The notes under the pieces were generated by a model. It searched no databases. It was not told the origin of the DNA and was given only the letters and a program-made list of their open reading frames with translations. This document shows, one piece after another, positions 45,981 through 57,014 of a stretch of DNA of 64,000 nucleotides (within the stretch, counting starts at the first letter, position 1; each line of letters begins with the position of its first letter). This stretch comes from Campanula takesimana (lineage: Eukaryota; Streptophyta; Magnoliopsida; Asterales; Campanulaceae), in assembly GCA_026119855.1 (NCBI GenBank), contig JAOWBW010000565.1, forward strand, positions 186,001 through 250,000, in the 5' to 3' direction. The translations under genes and the position numbers were made by a program.

Positions 45981-48900
45981 ATGGCTGGATCTTCAAAAGC
46001 CAGAAATTATGAATGGATTCTCGATAGTGGGTGTTCAAGACACATGACTGGAGATGAATCCTTATTAGAAAATGTTCATGAAGAAAGAGGCCCCTCAGTA
46101 ACATTTGGTGATAATAACAAAGGTCAAGTTGTAGCATATGGAAAGCTCAAGAAAGACAAAGTGTTCATTGAAAGAGTCTCTTTCGTCGAAGGGCTCAAGC
46201 ACAATTTATTATCCATATCTCAATTCTGCGATAAAGGATTAGAATGCCATTTCACCTCAACTCAATGTCTTATCAATAATGGCAAAACTGGAGCTACATT
46301 ACTCACAGGATATCGTAAAACAAATATTTATATTATTGATTTCCATAGTATGAACTCTAGTACTAATCTTTGTTTTGTAGCTAAAAGTGTGAGCGAAAAT
46401 AGTTGGCTGTGGCACAAGCGCTTAAGTCACTTGAACTTCAAGTATCTATCTAAACTCAGCAGGAATAATCTTGTCAAAGGACTTCCCAAGGTTGTTGATC
46501 ATCATGACAAAAAGTGCGCCGCATGTCAACTTGGCAAACAACCAAAGAAATCTTTCTCCAGCAATACAAACCCTTCAACTACTAGATGTTTGCAATTTCT
46601 CCACATTGATCTATTTGGACCAGTCACCCCCGCAAGTATTAGAAGAAATAAGTATACTTTAGTTATGGTGGATGATTATTCAAGATATACATGGGTGGAA
46701 ATGATGATCTCAAAAGACGCTTGCTATGACATTTTGACCACCTTATTCAGACTGCTCCAAACCCAAAAAGAAGATGACATCGTTAGTGTTCGATCCGATA
46801 ATGGAACAGAATTCAAAAACAACGGTGTTGCTTGATATTGCGACGATCATGGGATAGATCACAACTTCTCAACCGCTGGTGTTCCTCAACAAAATGGTGT
46901 TGTGGAAAGAAAGAATAGGACGTTGATTGAAGCGGGAAAGACGATGATAGCTGAAGCTAAATTGCCCAAGTACTTTTGGGAAGAAGCTATCAACACAGCA
47001 TGTTTTACTTAAAATCGTTCCCTCATCAACAAACTTCACAACAAGACTCCGTATGAACTATGGCGTGGTAGAACTCCCAACATTGCATTCTTCAAGATCT
47101 TTGGTTGCAAATGTTATATCCTCTACAACGGAAACGAACATAGAGGAAAATTCGATGCCAAAGCTGACAAAGGTATTTTTGTTGGGTATGCCAAACATTC
47201 TAAAGCTTTTCGCGTTTTTAATAGATCTACATTAGTGATAGTTGAATCTGTACATGTTACATTTGATGAACATTCTCTCCTTGAGCCACATTTGGCTCCA
47301 AATGTTGCTGATGATTCTGTTGAGCTTAATGATACTGGTGCTCCTATTTATGTTGCGCCTACTCAAAATCAGAATCTATCAACTCAAGGAAATCCATCCA
47401 CATCAGTTGCGCCTAACTCCTCATATGGCGCGCCAAATGGATCATCAGTTGCGCCTCACTCACATGTTGCGCCTCTTGATTCCTCTCATGCGCCTATATC
47501 TACTGCTGCATCTGGTGTAAACCCAAGTTTCAACTCTACACCAATTCAACCCCCAAATTTTGATGATTTAGAATCTGGTGAAGATGTACCAATTGAAGAC
47601 CTTTAAGTTACTACGACTCAACCTAACTTACCTCCTGAAATTTGTGAAGTTAGAGGTCACCCAATCAATAATATCATTGGTGATCTAAATGTTGGTGTTC
47701 GTACAAGGAGAGCTACAAACTTTGATGCTTACACTGCTTTTATCTCTCAAATTGAACCGAAGAAGGCTGATGAAGCGCTCCAAGATCCTAATTGAGTTGT
47801 TGATATGCAAGAAGAACTCAATAAATTTAAATGATACAAGGTTTGGACTCTTGTTCCAAGACCAAATGATCAAGGAGTGATTGGTATGAAATGGGTGTTC
47901 AGAAACAAGATGGATGAAAATGGAACTATCACAAGAAACAAAGCAAGGTTGGTTGCACAAGGCTATAGGCAAGAAGAAGGAATTGATTACGATGAAACTT
48001 TTACGCCCGTAGCAAGACTTGAAGCTATCAGATTATTTCTAGCTTACGCCGCTCATAAGAACTTCAAGTTATATCAAATGGATATGAAGAGCGCGTTTCT
48101 AAATGGTGAACTCCAAGAACAAGTCTACGTTGCTCAACCGCCTGGGTTTGAAGATTCACAATTTCCAAATCATGTGTACAAACTCCAAAAAGCTTTGTAT
48201 GGGCTCAAGCAAGCACCAAGAGCATGGTACGATACACTATTCAAGTTTCTCATTGAAAAAGGTTTCACTCGCGGTAAAATTGATACAACTCTTTTCATTG
48301 CCAAACATAATGGTCATAAATTACTTGTTCAAATTTATGTTGATGATATTATATTTGGTTCTACTAATGAATTGTTGTGCAAACGCTTTGAGAAACTAAT
48401 GAAGAGCAAGTTTGAAATGAGCATGATGGGAGAACTCACATTATTCCTCGGGCTTCAAATCAAGCAAATGAATGAAGGCATATTTATCAATCAAGCCAAA
48501 TATACAAATGACTTAATCAATAAGTTTGGACTTGACAATGCTAAACCATACGATACTCCAATGGCTACCGGCAACAAACTCGACAAAGATTTAAAAGGTA
48601 AACGTGTTGATCAAACGCTCTATCGAGGTATGATTGGCTCGCTCCTTTATCTTACTACTAGTAGGCCCGATATTATGTTTAGTGTTTGTGTGTGTGCTCG
48701 TTATCAATCCGACCCTAGAGAAGCACACTTAATTGTTGTGAAACGTATTATAAGATATCTCTCCGGCACTGTTAACCTTGGACTTTGGTACACCAAAGAT
48801 TCGAATTTTAAACTTGTAGGTTATTCAGATACGGATTATGCAGCGTGCACAATTGATAGGAAAAGCACAAATGACACTTGTCATTTCCTCGGATATCGAC

Positions 48901-49280
48901 TTGTGTCATGGGCAAGTAAGAAACAAGCTTCAGTATCTGTCTCAACAACCGAAGCTGAATATATCGCTGCGGGAAGTTGTTGTTGTCAAATACTATGGAT
49001 GAAGCAACAATTGGTGGACTATGATATTATTGAAGAAAATTGTCCAATCTACTGCGACAATACATCAACAATTGTTGTTTCTGAAAATCCTGTCATGCAC
49101 TCCAAAATCAAGCACATCGACATCAAATATCACTTCCTCAAAGACCACGTGGAGAAAGGCAATATTCATTTAGAACACGTGGGAACCGACTTTCAAATCG
49201 CCGAAATCTTAACGAAAGCACTTGACGCGAAACGGTTCATCTTTTTGAGAGGTGAAATAGGTATGCTTGAACTCAACTAA
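45981..49280 (+). pseudogene. Copia pol of element D (PR-INT-RT-RNase H)
   Basis: Starts MAGSSKARNYEWILDSGCSRHM (protease DSG). Then pre-integrase (WHKRLSHLNF, CAACQLGKQ), integrase with D in LHIDLFGP, D in RSDNGTEF and E in GVVERKN, a linker rich in gcgcc-coded Ala-Pro (47340-47500), RT with IYVDDIIFGS (about 48340) and RNase H (GYSDTDYAACTIDRKS), ending LELN and TAA. All in one frame, but interrupted by in-frame stops near 46833, 47011, 47604, 47794 and 47833. From 47877 to 49280 the RT-RNase H half is fully open. Confidence 0.9.
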
Positions 49281-50011
49281 ATTCCTTATAGTTTTGTTAT
49301 TACTAATGAGTTTATGTTTTGTTGAGTTCTGAATATCCTAGGTATAAAAGTTATATATTTTTCAAATTTTCAAGGAAACTCATGCGCGCCCAAAGCCTTT
49401 GCGCGCCCCACTCTCTCTTGCGCGCCCAATAAACCATTGCGCCTGATCTATGTTATGCGCACCTTGATGAGCTATTGCGCCCTTTATGCGCGCATTGAAT
49501 TTTGCGGCTCAATCAATGCTCAAAATTTATTATTTCAATGATTGAACGTATTCAATTTTTCACAAGTACCAGGTAAGTTATTCTGATCATTTATTATGAA
49601 GAATTTTTGTCTTTTGACATTCCATAATTGTTCAAGGGTACTTGTGCAATTAAATTTTTCCCTCGCTTTACGTTTTTCAAAATTTTATTTTCTGGGGATA
49701 TATTTCTTGCACCCCATACATACTCCAAAACAAATATTTTTGGTGTTTGTGCAAAATATTTGGTCATAATTGTTCATACACTTATGAGGGAAGTGGGACA
49801 ATTTCTCTTTACCCAACTTATCACATCAAGTGTACTTTGGGTCATTCAGCATTTATGAGGCTTCATTCCTAAAATCCCTTCACCATAAATGCGTCTCACA
49901 TCCTTCAATTAATGCGCTGCCTCCTTTTTTTCCTCATCATTACACATCTTTTCATATTCCCATCTTTTTAAATTTTAAACCCTTTATTTCCTTATTTGTG
50001 CATTTTTTAAC
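49281..50011 (+). other. pol to env-like gap of element D
   Basis: Non-coding. A dense cluster of GCGCGCCC and TTGCGCC sites lies at 49380-49500, followed by AT- and T-rich sequence. Confidence 0.65.
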
Positions 50012-50143
50012 CTATATATATACTCCTTCTCTCCCTTCTCAGTCTCTATCTCTTCTCTCTCTCCCCGCTCCATCACCCTTCTCAGTCTCTCTCTCTTCTC
50101 TCTCTCCCCGCTCCATCACTCTTCTCAGTCTCTCTATCTCTCG

Positions 50144-50180
<37 letters not shown>

Positions 50181-50220
50181 TGTTCATTTCTTCTCCTTTT
50201 TCTCTTCTCTCTCTATATAT
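50012..50220 (+). promoter_or_regulatory. Candidate internal promoter before env-like ORF of D
   Basis: A TATA box-like cctatatatatactcc at 50009-50024 is followed by about 190 bases of nearly pure C/T, including three imperfect copies of a 46-base unit with ctccccgctccatcac, up to the ATG at 50221. TATA plus pyrimidine patch is the usual plant core promoter layout. Inferred, not shown. Confidence 0.5.
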
Positions 50221-53200
50221 ATGGGTCCTAAGAGAACTAAAAAAGTAAATCAAGATGAGATGGTATGATTTCTTGAACCTTAAACTCTTTATTTTCGATT
50301 TTTTTTTGTTTTTCGAAAACCCGAAACTTGTCATTTTCTTTGTTTGACCTTGTTTCGATGATCCGTTTTCAAAATCGTTTGTTGGGTTGTGTTCATTTAG
50401 TGATTTCGAGTCTTTTGAATCCAACATTGTAACGATCAATGCTATATATGTTGCAAATCTGAAAATCTTAAAATTTTTATCTTTTCAAATTTTCGAATCT
50501 TTGAATCCATTTTCTGGATTCGTTGTTGTTTTCTACTTGTTTTGATTTACATATTTGTTATCCTCGTCTTCGTGTGGTCATTTTGATATATTGTTTGCTT
50601 GATTTGGTGAAGTTTCACGTTTTATGTGTTCTTGGTATTCTTCGAGCACTCAAGACATGTCCTTCGTTATTTTTGCATGACTTGGATTTCAAAACTTTCA
50701 AAACTTGTTTTTCAAAATTTTTCATGTTTGATCTTGTTTGCTTTCATGTTTATGTCTTTTACTTGTTTGTGTGTTTTTGTGTGTTTTGTGTGTTTTTTTT
50801 AAGTAAAATTTTACTCATGTTATGCGCCTAAATACACCCTTATGCGCCTAATTCCTTTTATGCGCCTGAATGCCTTATGCATCTCAACATTTGTTATGCG
50901 CCTAAGTTATTCTGCGCCTAAAACTTGTATGCGCCTAACTTTGTACTTAGTCAAATTTCTTTGTTTAAATTTTTCCTTAGTTTCTACATAGAACCATACT
51001 TGCACATTAGTATGTTTCTATGCGCCCCTTTTCACTCCTAATTCAATTTATGTTTAATTTTTCAGGACCTAGCAAATTTCAAACCCGGTGAGACTTTAGA
51101 TCTCATTGAGCTATCCTCAGTTCGATGGGATTGGACATTATCGAGTACATACGCGCCTCTGGTCTCACTCCGTTATTTACAATGGATCAGCCATTCTACT
51201 CTCCTCTTCTTGTGGATGAATTCTTCTCAAGCGCTCAAATTATTGAGACTGAATCTGCTGGGCGAACGAGATACAAAGTTTCTGCTACTGTACATGATGT
51301 GGATATTATCATTACTTCTGCTACTATAAGAAACATACTTGGTTTCTGCTCCACTGGGCCTGACAATGTTATAGGACGTGCAAATACTTACTCTGTTGAA
51401 TCACAGAATATCATTGTACGCACTCTCTTGGATATTCCCACTCTTCAGAACAACATTAAGTCTGTTGAGATTCGGGATGGTGGAGAGTTGTTGGCTCATC
51501 TTGCTCATTTGGTTGGTACTTCAATTATTTTCAAAACTGGAAATGTGAACCGGTTTACCGCAATGGGAATTAACTGCAGCACTTATGGCCAAAGAAATCT
51601 TGAACTGGCCTCAAATTCTGTTGAGAACTCTGATGGAGCAGATAGGCAAATATACAAAGAACAAGAATGAAGGGAAAACGAAGTTTAAAACTCACTGTCG
51701 CATTCTCACGAAAATCTTCCTTACTTACCCTATTCTTGAGCGTTTCCTCAATGAGAATGAGGATCACAAGTTGAATGATGTTCCAGTTTTTGGACTAGGC
51801 AGTTTGGTGGTGAAAATGTGTAGAAAGCGCATTGCTAAGCGCGCACCAAGGATTAAAAGAGATGTGTTAATTGATGAAGCCACAGATTCTGAAGGTGAAG
51901 GCGCAGAAAGTACTAAAGGATCTGAAGTGGATATTGATGAAGGAACTAGTGCACAACCAGGCACAGGGGATTCTGACAAAGGCAAAGGGATTGCAGAAAC
52001 TGTTCAAGCGCCAAGGCCATCTAAGCGCTCCAGAAGGGACTCTGATGAAGATAGTGATTTGAAGAAGGCGCAGAAAGCTAGCAGGCTTGAAGCTCAAAGG
52101 AAACGATATGAAGACTTTCAGATCAAGCAAGCTGCTGCCTTAGAAAATTTGGAGAGGCTCAAAGGCGGGCTCAAGCGCTAATGTAAGCGCACCTGCACCT
52201 TCTGCGCCCCTCGTTCCTCAGGCGCCTCCTCATTCTACTGCGCCTCCTCCAAAGCCTCCAACAATTGCTCCTAGCAAGAAAAAGAAAGTTACTATTGCAC
52301 CATCTTCTACTCCTACTCTTGAACAACAACTTTTCAGAGCCAAACTTTCTGTTCAATTATTTGGTGATCTAGGTGATGATCTAGTTGAGGGGGAGCAAGA
52401 ATCATTGAAGAAGCGCAAATCTTTTTCTGTGCCTCAACATTCCATTCCTTCTCCCATTGCGCCTCATCCCTTTATTGCGCCTCAACATTCTGAAGCGCCT
52501 CCACCAGACTCTGCGCCTCTTCCCACTCCTTCCAGTTCTGACATGTCAATGGTAATCTCTCTTCTCCAAAACTTACAGCAGGGACAGACACGCATTGAGT
52601 CTGTACTTTCTGATCAGTCCAAAGAGATTGCTACCATTAAGGGGGAGATGGTACGCATAGATGTTGTTATCAAGGAAAGAATTTTCTTAACTCCTCAAGA
52701 ATGGAAAGGAGCGATAGAATCAATGAATGGTGTATTCAAATATGCAATCACTTCTATTTATGATCTCATCCATGGAGGAATCAAACTCTCAAATATTCAA
52801 GATTTTGCTGATGCTATAAAAGAAATGGAGACAAGCATTTCATCAGAAATGAAGAAAATTTTCGAGTTAACAGAAGGTGATAGCCAGAGATTGCAAAGTG
52901 TAGTGAACAAAATGGAGCAAGTAAAAAATGAGTTGGAATCTTTGAGGTTAACTCATGCAAGTTCTACTTCAGCGCCTATTATCACTCTAGCGCCTACTTT
53001 GAGCGCCCCTAGCGCACCAGTGGACTTTAATTCCTTACTCTTAAAACTTGATGTTTTGAAGGAATTGATTGTCACTCATTTCAGTGCAGCTCATTCTAGC
53101 ACAGACAGGCGCGCAAAAAAGACTTCCTCTGATATTGTCTCCGCGCAAGCTGCTATTGAAGCAAACTTTCAATTTGTTGCAGAAAACCTCACTCAACAGC

Positions 53201-53403
53201 AAGCCATTACTCAACGCACCATTGATGAGTAACAAAACATCAATGATGATCATCTGCGCTACATCAGAGATGGTCTCACAGAAACTCATACTCTTGTCAA
53301 CCATTGTAATCAACTGTCTAAACAAATTCAGCGATCTGTGAGCGAGATCGAAGAAGGATTGAGAGATGATGACGTGCCGCCTCCTCCTCCTCCCAACCCT
53401 TAG
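50221..53403 (+). pseudogene. Sirevirus env-like ORF of element D
   Basis: Homologue of the env-like ORF of B. A short first exon, MGPKRTKKVNQDEM (50221-50262), runs into GT; an AG at 51064-51065 precedes DLANFKPGETLDLIELSS in the same phase, so an 803-base intron is likely. The N-terminal domain continues as MGLDIIEYIRASGLTPLFTM, DEFFSSAQII and LAHLVGTSI, then EILNWPQIL in another frame. A basic/acidic linker and a long proline-rich part full of gcgcct-coded Ala-Pro follow, then a helical heptad-rich end (MSMVISLLQNLQQGQTRIES onward). Frameshifts near 51120, 51585 and 52170 and a TAA at 53230 break it; the last frame ends after PPPPPNP at 53401. No signal peptide seen. Confidence 0.75.
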
Positions 53404-53923
53404 TTAGTTCTTTCTGATTGTAAGTTACTAGAATCTTTTTGATGTTAGAAATTTTTATTAGTAAATTAGTGCTTACATGTTTTAGCACATCCTTTGTTCT
53501 TGTTCTGTTAAAAACTTGTAATCTCAACTCTAATATTTCGAGTTTTAATGAGAACAAAGCATCACTTTTATTAAACCTTGTTCACTCAAACTTCTTGTTT
53601 GTAGAACATTGAATATTGTTTAAAACCATATGCATCATATTTGAATTGTTTCATACTTTCATGCATTGAGTTTAAACTTTGTTTAAACACATTTCAAAAC
53701 TAAAACTCATATATCATTTTGAATGTGTTTAACTGTTGTTTCTATCTTTCTACTTGTAATGTTTTATCTTTATTGGAATAGATTAGAAATCTATATCTTA
53801 GACTAGTGTGTGCATTAACTTAAGACATGATTTATCAAAGTCATTTATTTGAACATGTTATTATCAAGTATAATATCTGTCCTTGATATAGTAGGTAATG
53901 GTATCAATCAAATAGGGGGAGAT

Positions 53924-55342
53924 TGTTGGGTATGCCCACATATATCTCAGTTTCAATGTAATAGGATTGATTAGATTTGATTGATCCATCACCTAAGTTT
54001 TATTTCATGGACTTTAGACCCACATATAAGAAGTATTTATACTTCATTTTTTTAGGTTGTCCATTGTAATAGAATAGGCTTAGGAATAGGGCAAGAAGAT
54101 CAAGATTCAAGAAAAATCACATGTTCACTTTGAGCCGCGCGCCATGCGCCTCTCTCTTGCGCCATGCGCCTCCTTAGGCGCGCGCATGAGTATGCGCCTA
54201 GCATTAGCTCATGCGCCCCAGATGGCTCAGCGCGCGCATGTGTTACGCGCCCCAATGGCTGAACGCGCCTCAAAGTATTAATTCAACACTCAGTGATTTA
54301 TTGAAGACATGAAGACTTGAAGAGATTCAAACCTTGCCAATGATCCAATGGTGGTTAAAAGATACGTATGCGCCTTCATCTGATGACACGTGCCCAAAAC
54401 GGTCACATTTATGTTATGTGTCTAAACGGCTATAAAGGACGCATGCTCCACTCAATGAGCGACATCACATCTGTCCTTTTATCTTATCCACAAGGATTTC
54501 CAACGTCTAGTTTTTGGGAGTTTACTATAAATACCCCATAACTTCAGACATTTGAAGTTGCTAAGCATTTCAAGAATTTCTCTCTCAAGCATTTGTTGAA
54601 GATTTGAAGATTGCGTTTGTTATTTCCAGAATTCTCAAGAACATATTCATACCTTCATCCTTAGCCCAGATCCTCAAGCAAAAACACTTTAGTTTTCTTG
54701 TGCTCTCCATCTCAAAGATCTAAAGAGCCTTGAATCTAAAATCACACACGCACCTCTTTAAGTTTGATCACTTAGATCTTTCTTTAAGAGATACACCGGT
54801 TATTGTTTTGGATTTGTTCTTTTATAGAAATAGATCTTGAGTTAGTGTATAAGCTCAAACGATTGTAATTTGTAACACTCTCTTATAATAAGATCTCCTT
54901 TAGAAAATCCAAGACTAACCATCTTGGTAGAGGAGGTAGATCATTTTACCGATCGAACCTCTCCAAATAGCACGTACTTACTTATTGCTATTTCATTTCA
55001 AGTTCATATCATATCTAACTATTTGCTTGTTTAATTTATTGTAGATTGATTGATTGAACTGTGTTGTGTTTGTTATATCATTTGCCTTAGTTCCTTATTT
55101 CACTCACTTTGACCCAAATACTTAGAGTGTGTGTGCGCCCCCTTTATCATACTTTGTGCCTATTTACTTACTAAATTCCGCTGTGCATTTCACTCACTCA
55201 TTTAGGCGCATATCATAACCTTTACTTGATAAAGTGCGCATTTGCAATTGAGTTTTTCAAGGGTACGAAAAGAATTTTAAAACAGCTATTCACCCCCCCC
55301 TCTAGCTATTTTTCATACCCTTGTTGCCCTTTGGGACCAACA
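53924..55342 (+). repeat. 3' LTR of element D
   Basis: 1,419 bases, matching the 5' LTR with scattered substitutions. The GCGCC clusters (54133-54285 and 55130-55240) are retained; some 5' LTR GCGCAC sites read GCGCGC here. Confidence 0.93.
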
Positions 55343-55491
55343 GACTACTCCGTTAAATATTTAACTGGCGTTAAGAATGTTGGTTAATTTTGTTACTAAA
55401 TCAATAGTACGCATCATATTAGTGTTTCAGTAATACAAGTATCAAATTGATGTGCGGGCCATAGTACGAGGGGCAGAAAAACAGTTTACTC

Positions 55492-55806
55492 AAATATAAA
55501 AAGTGAGATAAAGTGTTATGAGTATAAAAAGTGGTTAAGAGAGAGAAAAGGAAGTAGAGAATAGTTAGTAGATAGTTGTTGTGTGTATGATATGTGGGAC
55601 CCACTAAATAAAAAGGTATAAAAAAACTTTCTTTTTTTTTAGATTTCAACTCTTAAGATGGGACACTCATTTAAAAAACACAAAATCTTGGGAAAACGCG
55701 TTTTTCCTAACTCCCATGAATAACGTGTTTTAAAAAAAACGCGGTGGCATTTTGTAAATATGTGGCACTTATTTGAAAAATGGACGGTGGCATTTTTGTA
55801 AATAAT
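55492..55806. other. Flank of MULE with AAACGCGTTTT motifs
   Basis: AT-rich. gggaaaacgcgtttttcc at 55689 and a similar block at 56222-56270 bracket the tandem repeats that follow. No gene. Confidence 0.5.
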
Positions 55807-56110
55807 CAGAACTTCTCAACGGTTCTGGATATCAATATAAAACTTTCTGGATATGAGATTGATAGACAGAACCTTTGAAAATGATAGCCAGAAGGGTCAT
55901 TTTTGTAAATAATCAGAACTTCTCAACAATTCTGAAAATCAATATAAAGCCTTCTGGATATGAGATTGATAGCCAGAACCTTTGAAAGTGATAGCCAGAA
56001 GGGTCGTGGATAACAATATAAAGCCTTCTGGATATCAATATAAAGCCATCTGGATATGAGATTGATAGCTAGAACCTTTGAAAGTGATAGCCAGAAGGTT
56101 TTTTCTGATA
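55807..56110. repeat. Three imperfect ~100-bp tandem repeats
   Basis: Units share tcagaacttctcaac, atcaatataaagccttctgg, tatgagattgatagccagaa and cctttgaaagtgatagccag. The third copy is rearranged, with the atatcaatataaagcc piece doubled. Non-coding. Confidence 0.8.
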
Positions 56111-56270
56111 TTTTTTTTAGAGTAACAGAAGTGTTAATAGATAGCCAGTGACAATGATTAGGATGACCAGTTGATGTGTTACGAAGGTCCAGTGAGTGTG
56201 TTGAGGACCGCCAGATAATTTTGAAAAACACGTTTTTCCTAACCACTAGAGAAAACGCGTTTTACAGGAG

Positions 56271-56890
56271 ACTAACTCTTTAAAAAAAATATGTTACTGT
56301 TTAAATGGGAAAGTGTACTTTTAAAATATTGTCCGCTACAATATTTTTAAATATGGATATGGGGTGCTATTTTTTATTTTTTTTTACGTAGGCGAACACC
56401 AATCCTCTTTTTACTTGCATGATGATTTGGATTCCGACTTTTCAAAATTGGCGAATTAACTTGAGATAAAATACGATGGTTGATATATAAATCCAGGAAC
56501 AAGATTTCGGGTATCACTTAAAAGAAGAAACAAACGAGATGTTCAAGTAATTGAGCGTCGAGCAACGCCTTGAATCCAAAATATTGGAGCATATATAAAA
56601 CTTTTGTTCAGAAAATTTGTATGATATGTTGTTCATTTTACATAAGTTATGCTATAAGGTGAAACATAACATGATGATCTTTCTTAGTTTCTTGAGGCTA
56701 TGTTGTAAACTGAAAACAATGTATTCTCTTGATTGGCCTTTCTCAAATGCTCACCACAATCTTTCCCAAGTGGAGCGTCGTCTGATGATTTTCTGGCATG
56801 TGTGGACGGGCGTGGAATTTTGTGATTCAGAATTGGAGACTTTTGTAGCTCCTTGTATGCTTTGATATTAATCTCGATTTCGTCGTCCAT
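56271..56890. other. Unassigned intergenic stretch
   Basis: AT-rich. An open frame at 56617-56865 has no recognisable similarity. Confidence 0.5.
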
Positions 56891-57014
56891 AGAGGAGGAT
56901 GACGATGAAAACCCCCACCAACGAGCCGACTAGAGGAGGATGACAATGCAAACCCCCCACCAACGAGCTGACTAGAGGAGGATGACAATGAATACCCCCA
57001 TCAACGAGCCCTCA
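56891..57014. repeat. Three tandem repeats of 41-42 bp
   Basis: Unit agaggaggatgacaatgaaa followed by acccccaccaacgagccgact (starts 56891, 56932, 56974). The period is not a clean multiple of three, so a protein repeat is unlikely. Confidence 0.85.

Larger units (their letters stand above)
33461..55342 (+). mobile_element. Sirevirus-type Copia element D, gag interrupted by element C
   Basis: TSD gacta (33456-33460 and 55343-55347). 5' LTR 33461-34877, PBS 34880-34891, gag 34951-36303 and 44850-45916 (split by C), pol 45981-49280, a 0.9 kb gap, env-like ORF 50221-53403, polypurine tract AAATAGGGGGAGAT (ending 53923) and 3' LTR 53924-55342. Without C it is about 13.3 kb. About thirty differences between the LTRs (roughly 2%) are visible. 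LTR ends, leader, gag, pol and env-like regions are homologous to element B, though clearly diverged. Confidence 0.92.
32404..55491. mobile_element. Mutator-like element with ~200-bp TIRs, split by element D
   Basis: The left TIR from 32404 (GAGTAAACTGCTTTTCTGCC) is mirrored by the right end ...GGCAGAAAAACAGTTTACTC at 55491. The inverted match continues for about 200 bases: 32404-32600 against 55491-55343 and then 33460-33405, on the other side of element D. Flanks share the 10-base string aaatataaaa (32394-32403, 55492-55501), close to the 9-10 bp duplication of Mutator elements. Without D the element is about 1.2 kb and encodes no transposase, so it would be a non-autonomous MULE. Confidence 0.8.

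Noticed and set aside
50523..50831. 102-codon hydrophobic frame
   Set aside because: Lies in the probable intron of the env-like ORF, is T-rich, and has no similarity to element B.
56617..56865. 82-codon frame near the DUF569 gene
   Set aside because: No recognisable domain, no splice or promoter context, no counterpart seen.
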